This document shows positions 31,587 to 44,800 of a stretch of DNA of 64,000 nt, piece after piece (positions within the stretch are counted from its first letter, which is position 1; each line of letters begins with the position of its first letter). This DNA comes from Cricetomys ansorgei (Eukaryota; Chordata; Mammalia; Rodentia; Nesomyidae). A program made the position numbers and the translations under genes. The notes beneath the pieces are model-generated. The model had not been told where the DNA came from. It ran no database searches and worked only from the letters and a program-made list of their open reading frames with translations. The stretch is taken from positions 358,457 to 422,456 of the forward strand of contig JAMJFZ010001781.1 in assembly GCA_026225945.1 (NCBI GenBank), read 5' to 3'.

Positions 31587-32684
31587 GCCTGTGGTAGGGC
31601 CTTGCCCCAGGAGTAAACAACCCCATTAACAGAGGCTTCAATGTTCACAAGAACTCAGGCTATGTACTGGACTACCCCAGCCCAGTGGATCTTGTGTACT
31701 GGGAGTTCCTGGTGCCTATTAAACTTAGTATCCTGATCTCAGGGCAGCAGAACAGGGTTCCCACAGGGAGGGAGCATCAGGGCTGCATGATTTCACTCAG
31801 GAGGTCTGGAAGGTCCGATTAGTTCTCTATGTATGTAGCAGGAGTCTGTGTCACAAGTCTGGACCCATTAAATACCTGTTATGACATTTATCCTGTCCTC
31901 AGAATGGGATTCTCAATCTTGGGTGCCTATCATCACCACATGGATGCCCAGAGCCCTGAGTCAGCATTTCTGGCATGAGGCTCTACATCAGGAAAGCTTT
32001 ATAAACTAACAATGGGATTCTAATCAGAGCAGAGCTGCCCAAAGTGAGGCACCCTGACCTCAGCACTGGTATCAGTTGGAACCTGTGAGACAGGCAACCT
32101 GTCCTCAGAGTCCACCATAGACCTGTGACTGCAGTGTCTCCAGACTGTGTGTCTCCAACACACACAGAGGGGAGGGAGCAATGTGATGCTAGAGAAAAAA
32201 CAGAGTAGTATCACTACAGAGAGGACAGAGAGGAGCAGTGATGAGCCCCAGGCATTGCAGCCACACACTAACATGCATCAAGTTGAACCAGACCCGTCTA
32301 GTTGCTACCAAGAGTATCCAGCACACAATCACATACAAGGGAAGTACAAAGACTCACCACCACAAACTCACAGCAGCTAGCATCTCACACAAGTCCCCAC
32401 CTGTCACAGCCTCTCCAGTGCATGCTGGGAACTTATATACTATTGCCTCATTCCCTGAGGTGTATGGCTCAGGCTCATTTGGGGGAAGCAAGATAGTCTG
32501 TGTTCCCATCTCAAACCTGTACAAGCTTCAGACTCTGCCACTGGGAAGTGTTTAGGGACATGTGGCTGGACACAGGGACACTTTGGAGGTGCAGCCTCCT
32601 AGAACTCAATACCACAGCAAGAAGAAGCTGACAGTGACATCATGGACCCAAGAAAGTCACCATGGAGTTTGAAACAATGAAAAC
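31587..32684. other. Intron of the takusan-like pseudogene
   Basis: Between the acceptor of the interrupted exon (CTACCACAG at 31,589-31,597) and the donor of the exon at 32,685. Nothing else is recognised. Confidence 0.5.
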
Positions 32685-32796
32685 CTATTGTCCATGGCTC
32701 CTTCAGTGAGATCAGGTGATCTTGCAGCGTATTTCTGTCACTGGGCATTAGCTGCAGCTGAGTGCTCAGCCTCATCTCCTCCTCCTTCAACTGCTT
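32685..32796 (-). pseudogene. Takusan-like exon with one-base deletion
   Basis: Acceptor ...CCCACAAAG and donor GTTTTC bound 112 bp. The frame starts 'KKQLKEEEMRLSTQLQLMPS' at phase 0. The next exon needs two bases carried over, but 112 leaves one; restoring one base gives 113 and the right phase. The family-like ending (T-E-G-A-M-D-N) is in the shifted frame, so a base is missing near 32,706-32,716. Confidence 0.65.
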
Positions 32797-35700
32797 CTTT
32801 GTGGGAATGGTTGAGGGGGACAGTGGCTCCCCAGCAGCCCCTGCGGGTAGATGAACACAGTGAACTTGCATTATGACAAGGCATCGAGAATGGACAGTCC
32901 ACCCTGGGTCCTAATCAGATGTTTGAGAAAGCACTATGCCTGTGTCCCAGTGACACCACAAAGGATTTGGACCCAGGCTTAGATGACTCCTCTGTGGATC
33001 TCAGCTTTCCCCTCTGTTAGGGTTATTTTTTTTATATTAAGCTGGAACAGATGGAAATGTTGAGCTCTTTTGTGACAGAAAAGTGATCTGACTTTCAGGA
33101 GCCTGAGGACCACACAGCACCAAAGGGAAAAGCCTCCCTGTAGAGATGGTGCAGTCCTGACAGGAGAATATCTCATCAGGACTGAGGTGCTCAATCCAGC
33201 AGATCTGAGGTGAGGTGTTTGGTTCTGCTTTGCCTAGCTTCCTGGAGGTGATGGAATCCTGAAGGGATTGGTCTGACAGGACCAAGATGCTCAGCCCAGC
33301 AGAGAGGAGGTGTTCTTCTTTCTTCTGGCTGACCTGAGGTGCTCCTTCTTCTGTTGCATTTCTGAGGGAAATAGCCCTGGCTGAGCTGCTCTTCTTTCTT
33401 CTGGCCAAGCTGAGGTGTTCTTCATGCTTCTCAGTAGCTGCCTCCACTTGAGAGGAAGGCAGCAGCCTAGCTGTGTCCCCTCCCTCCTCTCCTTCAGAGC
33501 CCTGAAGGCTGCTCTTTTATGTAGTCCCCGAGGAAGGATGTAGAACATTCCCAGGGTGGCCAGTGATTGGTGGGAATTTTCCAAGTCCAGAGAGGGATGA
33601 GGGGCTTAGGGCTATCTTTATTAGGGGGGCACTTCTGTGCTGTTCTGCCAGGTTGGAGGACCCTACAGTTGGGTGGGAATGGGGACCTGATAGTCCCAGG
33701 GATGTGCTTTCTTATGGGGGGGGTCTCAAGTCCCAGAGCTCCCCAGCATTACAGAACCAGACTCCCCCAATGGGGAAATATGCTGGCTTCTCAGTGGTCC
33801 TTGGCACCATTTGGGGTTCCTGGTGGGCAAAAGGGATGGTGGCCAGGCCTCTGGAGTCCCCAGCAGAGGAGCAAGAGAGGTAAGCATTAGCCCCAAACAG
33901 CAGTTGACAGCAGGAGGGGCTAGGCTTGCTGGTGAAAGTCAGATTTGTTCCCTGGCAGAAACACAGATAGCTGTGAGATGCTATCTTGGCCTGGGAGCAG
34001 GCAGCCAGCAGCCCAGTCCTGGGGTGTTGGGCCTGGAAAGGGGGTGGAGCTAAGGTAGAGCTTCCCCCACAGGGCTGTGGAAGCTGATTGCAGATAAATA
34101 AGGAGCCGTCAGGGGTGGAGCTCTACACAGAAGTGGGAGCCCCATGCTGTAGACTGTGGGAGGGCAGGCAGAACCCCTCCCTCCCAGAGGAGAGCCCTGG
34201 GCTGTGGGCTATGTCTGTGGTCAGGGGTAGGGGGCGGAGCTCTCTAGCTGGGAGTCCCTTTTTGGACTCTGCTTGTTGCAGAGCCTCAACACCTTCTCTC
34301 TGAAGTGAGATGGTGTCCTAGCAAGCTGGTTTCCTCTGTTTCCCTTAAAACTTGATTCAGATGACCAGAAGACTGCTTCCTCAAGCTTATTCACAACTTC
34401 ACAGGATTCAACTTGGCTACAGTACCAAGGTACGTATGGTTTTAGAAGCCAGGACAAAAATGTCATAATGCACAAGCACTCAGGTGGTGTGGAGATACCC
34501 AGATCTGCCAGGTCACTCCAGGCACGTGTAGGTAGAGAGACCATGCAGGGGCAGAACATTGTCACCAGGCTCACCAAGTCAACTCACTGACAGCTCCTGC
34601 ACAGAGCTGGCAGGAGGAAGCCAGTCTCCATCATGATATACTGCCTTCGATAGTGTTTTGCCTGCACTGGAGAACAGCCTGCCTACCATACCTGCTGACT
34701 CAGGGGGCACCACCAGAGAGTGATGGTCAGAGTAGTTCAGTTGTAAAGCCTGAGAACATGGGCCGTGTCCAGAATCACTCTCCATGTAATCAGTGTCAGA
34801 AAGCAGCTAAACCTAGAAGAATCTACTGAGGGTGATGTGCAGTGATGCCCTGCCCTAAGCTGGGGATGCCTCACTCATTCCTCCCCACCTCCTGCTGGTC
34901 TCATTTTGTTCCCCCTCGAACACCCACCCCACAGTAAGTGTGAAAGCCAAGAGCTCCCAGCACAATAGCTTTGGCCTTACCAGCTCCTGGCTTCAGGGAC
35001 AGACAAGCTAGTGTCCTGGAATCCTTGATGTTCAGGAACCACAATAAGCAGGGAAGTCCAGAAGATCCCTAGAGTCTCCAGCTACTGAGCCCCATTACTA
35101 GAAGACCCAGCTCAAGTCCACCTCCTCAAGAAAGCCTCTCACGTTCTGCCCAGGACTCTCTGCACCTTTCCCAGGACCATTTATTTTTTGCTGTTTTACA
35201 ATGAGACCGAAGATCAGCTTCCTTTTGCCTCTTTCTGATCTCTCTATCCTCTCCATTATCTCTCCCCAGTAACCTTGGTCTTGCCAACACGTCTGTGGGA
35301 GAACAGTAAATGAATGAACAGTGCAGGAGCAGTTGGTGTTGTCACAACACAAGTGATATCACAGAAAATGCCAGGGCTCTCCAGGACACACTACCATGTC
35401 TGCTGGGGAAGGGATGCTGATGTCACTGGGATCTGTCATTGCCTTCCTGCCAACTAGCTCTCTTCACACCTCACCAGAAATCAGGCTGCCCCACCCAGGA
35501 GCCACTCCTGGGACAATAGGGAAGGCCTGGACACCTCCTCCTTCCAAAACCAGAAATAAATCTCTGGGTGGAAACCCGTTAGTACTTCCCATGTTGGGAA
35601 CTGAGAGTTTACTCCACAAACACTGCCCAGTGACTCGTTCCTTCCTAAACACCCTGTTCATCAGGATTAGAAATCAAACACTACTGAGAAATTACATCAG

Positions 35701-38700
35701 AATGAGTGTGGAGGAGGAAAGATCACCTGCCTCAAGAACAGGCACTTGGAAGCACACCCAGGACGATCCTTGTGAGACTGGTTACAATGTGTGATTCGGG
35801 TTAGTGAATACACTAAAGAGAATCTATCTGCCTAGCTATTGAAAACTGCCCTGATGATGCCTCAGCAGAGGGACAATACACCTATTGGGGTGCTGGCAAA
35901 GAGTGATGAGCTGTTGGCAGTGGTAACTGGAACAGTGGAGTCATCAAGAGAAAAAGCTCTCAGGCTGAGTGTGGTGCACTAAAGAGAACAAACAAGATAC
36001 ATTATAGGCCATGGTGAGTCACTACACATTGAGACCATGTTGTAGAAAGAAAAGGGCAAAGGCACAGAGCAAAAAGACAACAGCAGTGGTTATACCTCAG
36101 TAGGCAGGGATGGCCTGACATGTCTTCACTGACTAGTGCTGCCCTCTAGTGTCCACTAGTGCCAGGAGTGGGAGCAGAATGATGCTAATTTCCATGTCAA
36201 CCTGGATTCTAAAGTTAGTTTGAGAACATCTTGGGATACAGGAGACTCATTTTCCTGGGAAATTAGAAGTGTCTATTTCATTTGTCTTTAAGGCATTTAA
36301 GTTCAAATACACAATGCTTAGCCAGGTTCTAGGCTCCCATAGTAGACCTCACATTTCTAGGCACTTTACCATTGTTCCTTTGATGCGGGTTTTCATGGTT
36401 CTATGTCTTCTTGGTTTCAAAAGTAAAATAAATCAAACACTACAAACTCCCAAAAAGCACAGATAAATAACAGTAATGTATTTACAGGAACACATCAGTG
36501 GAAAGTCCAGCGTAACTGAGAAATGGGAAAGCAGGCCTCTGTTCTGGCCTCTATGGGTGAAGGCCTAGCTGGAAGTCAGGTGTGGGCACACTTTGGGAGT
36601 CTCTGCAGGGACAGAGTGGCACAGAGGCATGTTGGGTGGCAGTGCTGTGCCCCACAGGCCAGGTCACAAGTAGATTCCCAGTTCCCCATCTGGTGCTTCT
36701 GTAGACTTGATGGGCCTTATTTGACTAGGGGCACTGATAGGGTCATGTAGGTGTCTGTCCAAGGGGCAGAAAGCTCTTCCATTCAGCAAAAGACAGGACA
36801 GTGGCAAGGGCAGGAATGGTGCTCTCCTGTCATTAACTATGTGAGAAGATGTACTTATCATTCATTTGTGATTAAAGAGTTTAGGGGCCTCCTGGGTGGG
36901 TTTGTGTCCCTGTTGACCATTTGCTCATTGGGATTCCCATGATGATGCACTCAGACAAGCCAGGAACCAACCAAAATTGAGGTCACTCGGCTGGACTCAC
37001 AGAGTGGAAGAAATATTACTGATTTGGGATTGCAGACTTGGCACCTGAGACCCAGCTCTACCACCCGGTTGGACTCTGCTCACCTCTTTTCTTCCCACAT
37101 ATACCAGGAGGATGGCCAAGAGGCCCTGTCTCTGGAAAGACAGTGCCTGCCTCAGCCCAGCAGGTCACTGGAGATTGATTCATCTCAGAACAGAACCTTA
37201 GAGACAAAGAGTCAAATTTACCCCAATGTGCACTGAGAGCTAATATTTAGCGATAGTGCTCCAGGCTTAGAGACAGGGAACATTTCCAAATAGTGTGGGG
37301 GCCAAAGGCCAAGCCAAGGCTGCAAAGGTGTCAATGGTGGAGAAGCATCAGAAAGTGAGTGGTGCACAGCTTTAGTAAGAATCCGGTCTCCTGTGTCAGG
37401 GTTGTGTGCTAGTCTCAGTCCTGGTGTGTGGTAGGTATATTGTGTCTTGGCTATCTCCCACTATAACTCCCCCTACCCTCATCTCTGCTCACTTAACTTT
37501 CACTTCACTTTGATGTATTTTTGTGGGGTTTGGTGGGTTTGTGTTTTGTTTGATTATTTTTCCTTTTCCTTTTTCTTTTTTTAAAGACAGGAATCACTGT
37601 GAAGCCTTAACTGGCTTGCCACTCACTATCTGGAACATGCTGGTCTTGAACTAACAGAGTGCCTGCCTCTGCCTCCTGAGTGCTGGGATCAAAGGCATGC
37701 ATCACCTGGCCAGGCCTCCTCTTCATCTTCTTTCTCTGTCCACATTAACACGTGTTTCCCCCTTTTCTAGGGTACTTTGCTCTTAAACTATATGCTCAGT
37801 GACTTACCGTGAAGCAGGACAGAAGGCCACCCTGCTGCTACCTAGTGGCTCCTCCTGTCAACCCTGGTGTTAGTCTTTGTGAACAAGTACAGTTTCAAGG
37901 ATTCGAAGGTTCCCATTGGGTCAGTGTCCATCTTTTTTTCTTGGAAATCAAACTGCCTGCAGTGAAAGTAGCTCTCAGATGGTGGAGGGTGAAGGGAAGG
38001 CAGGATGACTCAGTTGGGCTTTGGAGACAATAGATCCATTGGTTCTGACACTGCTCACCTACAGCATAAGGAGTCTTTCTACCCGAAATAGGCAAAATCA
38101 AAAAGATGGTCAGCTGTCTTCTCAAAGGAGGAAGGCATCAAAACACTACCCATCTTTAGTCAAGCCAAATTTGATAACCCTGCACTTTACCCTGTGTCAG
38201 GGCAGATTGTAGGAAGGGTCTCAATGTATTCCTCTAAGTCCCCAACCCAAATAGCTGACCAGAATCAACTAAAGCAGTCAAGAAGCTATACATGGTACCA
38301 CTACAGGCAGATGGTTATCAGTGCAGCCTCATAGCCAATGAGGCATGGGGATTATCAAGGACATTGAGGTTGGTTTTTTTTTGACTTTTTTAGACAGGGC
38401 TCCTTTGTTGCAACTCTGGTTTTTCTGGAACTCACTCTGTAGACCAGGCTGGCCTCGAACTTACAGAGATATGCCTGCCTCTGGCTCCTGGAATGCAGAG
38501 ATTAAAGGCATGTGCCACCACTACCCTGCAGCATTGAGCTCTTTAACTGTACTCAGATGCTATGCCACAAATACTAAGAATCTGTGGTTTTAAAAAGGAG
38601 TACTTCTTCTTTACCATGGCTCAAGAAACTAAAACTAGAAACAACTTAGGTATTTCCAGCCAAGGAAACATTAAGCCAAACAGGGAAGCAGGCAGAAATA
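32797..38700. other. No firm gene; upstream flank of the takusan-like locus and SINEs
   Basis: 33,280-33,450 holds imperfect repeats of 'aggtgttcttctttcttctggc', encoding repeated 'EHL(S/R)xARRKK' on the minus strand in a frame open from 33,447 to 33,037; its meaning is unclear. 33,900-34,260 is GC-richer with 'ggggcggagct' and might hold a promoter. B1 SINEs on minus lie at about 37,575-37,716 and 38,368-38,527. The remainder shows nothing I can support. Confidence 0.4.
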
Positions 38701-38711
38701 GACTCCGGTAA

Positions 38712-39190
38712 GTGATCAAGCTCCGTATCCAGGAGCTTCTGGAGCAGCAGCTCTGTCTTCGAGCCTCCCCACTCCCCCAGCTGCAGCTGCTCACAAGAGC
38801 TCAGGGCTCCTACCAGCTGCAGCAGCCACAGAATGGCCTTGGCCAGCATCTGCTAGAGATGAGCCCCACAGTGGCAGCACCCCCTCCTCGCCCAGATGGC
38901 GCTGTTGATCCTGAAGGTAGGTGGAATGTTTTGAGTCTCAGGGTGTTGGGTCCATGGGCCAGGCCTGCACAATAAGGCATCCCTGAGTGGCCTTCTCCTG
39001 GGCCCAAGGCTGCAGCTAAATTTGCTAAGGCAACAGCTATACTTGAAGAGGAGGAGCAGACATAAGCAGAAGAGGAGGAAGAGGAGGAGGAAGAGGAAGA
39101 GGAGGAGGAGGAGGAGCAGGAGGAGCAGGATGAGGAGGAGGCAGAGGTAGTAACACACACTCTGAAGTCCCTCCACAGCAGCACTTGACC
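38712..39190 (+). pseudogene. Coding-like relic followed by a glutamate-rich (GAG)n tract
   Basis: A frame at 38,712-38,975 is leucine/glutamine-rich ('QELLEQQLCLRASPLPQLQL'). After a stop, similar-quality sequence continues through 'AAAKFAKATAILEEEE' into a (GAG/GAA)n run at 39,046-39,145 encoding mostly glutamate. No introns are visible, and a 3'-UTR-like AT-richer stretch follows. It looks like a decayed processed copy of an unidentified mRNA; the tract may also be only a simple repeat. Confidence 0.35.
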
Positions 39191-41466
39191 CCTCCTGTTC
39201 CACTTCTGGGTGGCTGACCCAACTGTAAACTTGTAACCTCTGTCGGGGATAAAGTCACTGGAGCCCAACGGTTCTTATCTCTACCCTGAAGGCCTGTGCT
39301 TACAAGGACCAACCCAACTTGACAAGTTCTTTGTTTTGAAATTTTGGCCTCAAAGACTGTGAACCAGGAAACTTTCACTATTTAAACCCCAGTTTGTGTA
39401 CAGTTGTTATGGAAGTTCTAGGAAATGCATACATGCTAGTAAGAAGGTGATTTATGGAAGATGTCTCCATTTTCTCAACAGCTCATCACCTCACTCTTCA
39501 ACTGCTAAGACTTTCTCTCTCAATTTACCCCCTTCCTTCTCTTAAATTCTTAAAAAAAAAAAAAGCTTCTTCAGAGAAGCCCCTCCATGTTCTGAACCCT
39601 CCATTAACACATGCAGGAATGAACATATACTATCCATGTCTGCACAGCCAGGCACCTATCCATTTGTCACACAGAACCAGAACTCCTATTCTCTGAGTTC
39701 GTCCTTTGCCATTTCTGGTTTCCTCTCAGGAAGGAATCATTACCTGATCTCACGTCCTGTGCAACAGCACTGCATGGTCAGCACTGTGCAACCTGGCTTC
39801 TGACCATAACTCAAGGGAAATGATTCTCTGGGATGCCAGATGACGCAGCCGTTAACAGTGCCTAATACTCTAGCAGAGCACCTGAGTTTGCTCCCAGAAA
39901 CCACATCAAACAGTACACGGCTACCTCTAACCCCAGCTCCAGGCGATTCATCATCCTCTTCCAGCCTGCATGGGCACCTGCTTGTTAATAAAAAATAATT
40001 CAAGGATCTCTACTGTCTCCCATTAACCTGAAGCCACCTCGGAGGTACTTCCTTGCTACCTACTCCAACATCACCAGTGCCCCCTCACACCATCTTCCTA
40101 CCCTTCCTCTCACCATCCCACTCTCGCCATCTATTCTGTCTCCACAGCTGGCTCACTCCTCACCTATCTCCACATGCACCTTCCCTCCTACAGAGAAAGG
40201 ATTTGGGGGCTAGACTGGACATTCACTGGCTACATCCCTAGACATATGCCCATCTTTCCTGAGTGTCCAGTCCTATACCCCATCTTGGGAGCACACACCA
40301 CTCTTTAGTACTCAGGAAAATTAAGTGATAAGACTTTTACAAGGCCATTTACAGGGCCCAGGACCTGGCAGGCACAGAAACTCCCTAGCACAGTATTCAT
40401 GCAGGCAACATCTGTTGGGCAGAGTGCTCCAGTGAAATGTTGGCTTTGCCATGCACCAGCTGAGAAATGTTGTGTAAACCACTGTGCCTCGGTATTCTTG
40501 TGAACAAAATAGAGGTTATGGTGATAATAGTATCAGTCTAGGGCTAAGTCTAAGATCGGTGCTCTTCTGACTTCCCTCTGAGAAAGACTTCAGAGTGTCA
40601 TGTGGCATGTAGCAAAGGTTTTTCACAAATGATGTCAGTTTCATGAGTGTAGAGTTATAGACTTGGAACTGAAAGGTTGATATCCCTTTAGCTTGTTTTC
40701 AGGTAGTAAGAGTATTCCTCAAAATCTGATTTCCTCTTGAATATCATAAACAAAATAGAAGCAGAAGGAGCAGAAAGCAATACATTTTAAAATGCATTCT
40801 CTAAGATACCAAATTGTAACCTAACAGGTATCTTAGAAGTATGGTAAACTATATTTTTTTTATATTGCTGCCCACTATTTTTATAATACTGCCTCATTTC
40901 TCTAATTAAAAAGCATATTTGCAATTTGACTGTCAATCATTGTATAAAAAGAAACTTAGAGAAAATATTACGTGCTATAATTTCTGAAATGCAAACAAGA
41001 GTTACCGCAGCAGGCATCAGACGTCAAGATGCCTATACCTACAAACCCTGCCTGCAGTGCTGGCCTTGGCTTGGCACTTAGGAATTTGGCTTTCAAGAAG
41101 CAAATAAGAATAGCTTTTATTCCTAGACAGTATGCTTTATAATAAACAACTGTTTTCCTTGGGATTCTGGGATTCTAATATATGCTTGATGAAGGCAGTG
41201 ATAACCCCTCTGGGCACTGGCTTTCTAACGACTTCCTCTGGCACACATTCTGCTTGAATTGTCGTGATTCACTTAGTTGCCAGAGCAATTAATCATGCCT
41301 CATATGACTTCAATCAGAGAGCAGTCTTCCAGTCTTGGCACTGTCTTCTTTCTTATCTCCTTCTACATGCTGGATGTAATGAAACCTATCATTGGTATAG
41401 CTGTACACTGAGTCCATCCTAACTATAGCTGAATCTCCTGCTGCCCACCAGCAAATCCCCTGGCTA
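39191..41466. other. No gene; one SINE
   Basis: A B3-type SINE lies on plus at about 39,833-40,006 ('gatgacgcagccgttaacagtgcctaatactct', 'gcagagcacctgagtttg', tail 'aataaaaaataa'). The rest is unassigned AT-rich sequence. Confidence 0.45.
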
Positions 41467-41852
41467 ATGATACTTGGGAATTACCCCAATAGGAGACACA
41501 GCAAGTATCTTACCATCTTCAAGTGTTTGGCAATATTCCTGACCATTTCATCTTCTGATATTAATTCCTTTGTCTTACTCGATGGTACTGACGAGGCATT
41601 CCCTACAACTCATTCTCCTAAGAGTGGAGATCTTAAGACCATTGGTTCGGTTCTATTAAGTATTAGTTTGACATTACATTTTTCTTTTGGCTTACCTGAT
41701 GAATTAAGTAGTTCTTTTTTATAAGGTAATTCTGCAACATTTGTCAATTTCTTACTATTGATTGACAGATGCTTTACCCATTTCATTTTGTGGTTTTTAT
41801 TAAGCTTCCAAATTACAGTGAAAAATTCAGTACCTCCTTGTGAATAAAACAT
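41467..41852 (-). pseudogene. Coding-like relic, unidentified
   Basis: A lysine-rich frame at 41,610-41,852 ('KHLSINSKKLTNVAELPYKK') ends at a single stop. The same frame then continues to about 41,467 with 'SKTKELISEDEMVRNIAKHL'. The continuity across one stop suggests a decayed processed gene. I do not recognise the protein. Confidence 0.3.
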
Positions 41853-44800
41853 TAAGAGATTAAAAATCCCACATTATTCATTTAATTAACCAACAAAATT
41901 CAGTTATTCTAATGAAAATAATATAATGCATATTTTATCTTTATGGTATGGTCACAATCTGATCAAATGACATTGTTATAGTGTGAATATGAACAGTTCT
42001 GTACAAGATCTTATATTGGGAATTTGTTTTCCAAATGATGGTACTATTTTATGAGGTGGAAGAAACTGTAGGAAGTAAGGCATAACTGTAGGATGTTGAT
42101 AAGTAAATACCGACTTTAAGGGTTTGTACCTTGTCCAGAATTTCCTGTTTCCTGCTTCTTGTCTGCTACAGTGTGAACAGTCTCATCCTCCACATGCTTT
42201 CCATCATAAAGCTGTGCTTTCCCATAGGCTCAGAAGCATAGTTAAGTGACTATGATATGAACCCTATGAAACTGAGAGCCAAGGAGATTATTCATTTTAC
42301 AGGTGCTCATATCAGGTAATTTGTCACGAAAATGCAAAAATAACTGAAATGCACATCAAACCTCTCTGAGAAGAGCTGTCATTATATGTTTGGTTATTTT
42401 AAGTGGCAAGTTAAATAAAACATTGGAAATATTTAAACTCAAGTATGACAACCTAAAAGTAAAAAAAAAAAAACAAACCCATTATATTAAGCTAAAATGT
42501 ACCCTTTATATTAATCATCATTCCCATTCTGCATATAATTTTACTGATCTCAGAGAAGCTAATCACAGCACAACCCGGGAAAGCTAGGAAATATAATCAC
42601 TGGAATTTCAATAAAGACCAATTTTCCTGTATACCTTGCTTCTTTTCTATAGTATTTGTTACAAGTGCTATCATTTTTGTCTCTAAAACTTACAGCATTT
42701 TATGAGTGAAGGAATAATTAAATGAAACTCAGATTTGAAATTACAGAAGGATTATCAAGTACTACAGACATGGTAAATGTAAAAATCAACTCGTGATTAC
42801 AAAATATAGGGGATATCCTGAAAAAGGTTATGATAAATTTTGAAAAGTGACCTAAGTCCCATTTAGGAGGATTTAGGAAGAGGGAAGAAGGTAGAGGCAA
42901 CAATAAGACAATGTCCTCAGAGACTAAAATTCTGTTCTTAATTTCCCAATAATGCATGCCTCAGTAAGTCCCATTATTCCAAAAGCTACACTGTGGAAAG
43001 GAAATGCAGACTAGAGAGGCCCACGCATTGATTCCTTTACTTATTTCTTCTTTGAAACCTAATTAAGACTAAGAACAATATTTTCTCCCCCAAAATATAA
43101 AAGCACATGCCAGATCATGGGGATTGTGGACACAGAGGATATAATACCTTGGCTCTTTGTACTGACACCACACAAAGGCTAGTTCCACTGCTGTGGGTTG
43201 AACTGCGTCACCCAGAAGACATGCTGAAGCCTCAACCTATGCAAACTGTAAATGTGACTTATTTGAAAATAGGGTCTTTCAGATATAAAGTTCAGATGAT
43301 ATGAACTGGTCACTAAATCCAGTGACTGGTGTCAGTATAAGAAAGCCATTTTGAAAGAGGCATAGATCAGACAGACTACAGGTTATGCCTGCAGGCTGAG
43401 GAATATGAAGGATTGCCAGCAGCTTCCGAAGGTTAAGGACCAATAAAGTTTCTTCTTGAGAGACTTATTTACCAACAAATTGATTTCAGGCTCTAGCTTC
43501 CAGAATGGTGAGAATATAAATATCTGGTTTTTTTTATTAATCCACCCAACTCATGGTTACGGATGTCTTTGTCCTGGGTGCTATAATAAAACATCATAAA
43601 CCAAGAGACTCAGAAACAACCAATGCTTGTTTGTCAAAGTTATGGAGTTTGGAAAGTCTAACATCACACCACTAGCAGACTCATTGTCCAAGCAGCAAAC
43701 TATTGATACCTCTGTCTGTCTCCTCAGATGTTAATATGTACTTTCCCGGGCTTCATTATATGGTCACTAGTTCTGTTCATGAAAACATTGCCCTGATGAC
43801 CTCATCACCTTCCAAAGCTATTCAACTCCTGACACTGGGTCAACTTAGAGGTCAGCATTTCAACACAAGGAATTCAGGGAAGGAAGGCACAGACTTTCAA
43901 GCCTCGAGAAGCACCTAGCATTGAGGAAGAAACACACATGTGTATACATGTATCACTATACACAGTTTCCTTAACTCTACTAAGAGATACATAGATTGAA
44001 GAGATTTTTGACAAGTTCTTAATAACAAACTGTCAAAGTAGCTACCACCCCCTGTGTACATATAAGCAAGAAGACAAGACAAGTGACCAAGAAAAATGCA
44101 ACCATGAGAAAATAAAAATCACACATGACAATTATACTGGAAAATGTAAAAATGCATAAAATAGAATATATGAACTCTAAACAGGTGAAAGTGGTGATTA
44201 AAAGACCAAAATGGAAACAGTCCAAACACAAATGGACAACATAATTGACCATAACTCTGAAAGGTAGGTTAGTAAGGTGGGAGACCAGATTGTGAGAAGA
44301 TCTGGTAGAGCAGCATAAAACAAAACAGCAAAACAATAAAGAGAAAAAATAGAGAAATGAAGAGTAAACCTAAGGGATATGTAGAAGTATGTAAATGGCA
44401 ATGGACATATGCAGCAAAGACTGCAGGACTCAAGCCACAGCCTCCAGCTCTGTGTGGATACCAGGGATCATCAAAGTCTAGGTCACCTATGCCACCTTCA
44501 GATGTTAAAAAAGCCAACAGAGAGCTTGTGGTGCGCTGCCAGAAAACAAGGAGCAGTGGTTTCCCCAGAAGTGTTGGGGGGAGTGACAGCTATAGGTTTT
44601 CACACAAAACAAATACCTAAAACCAAAGTCAATAAAATAGCTTGAAATGAACTAAAAGAGAAGTAAGTCATTAAGTAGTTTCTTATGCTACTGACTGTCA
44701 TCATGACATTGTTTCAATGTCATTATAGAATTGCATGTGTGTATCTATAACAGTTGCTGATATCCTAGAAGGGAAGATTTTATTTATGCACAATAGTAAA

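Larger units (their letters stand above)
21654..32796 (-). pseudogene. Takusan/SPEER-like gene, five exons, disrupted
   Basis: Five coiled-coil exons lie in order on the minus strand with compatible splice phases: 32,685-32,796; a split exon (31,587-31,588 plus 25,861-25,973); 25,033-25,226; 23,089-23,204; and 21,654-21,960. The encoded sequence ('QLQLMPSDRN', 'YEMLRMDHEV', 'SRLLMEQTQLKMKVDMLRQ', 'KQRELVTHQKDLAEKL', 'ATAQDESLLQKELL') fits the rodent takusan/SPEER family, whose coiled coil resembles part of DLG5; that link is from memory. A class II provirus interrupts the second exon, two exons appear to have lost one base each, and the last exon lacks AG at the expected acceptor. Family members are mostly testis or brain proteins present in many copies. 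Confidence 0.72.

Noticed and set aside
38810..39268. Serine- or leucine-repeat proteins on the minus strand
   Set aside because: These are antisense readings of the (GAG)n tract.
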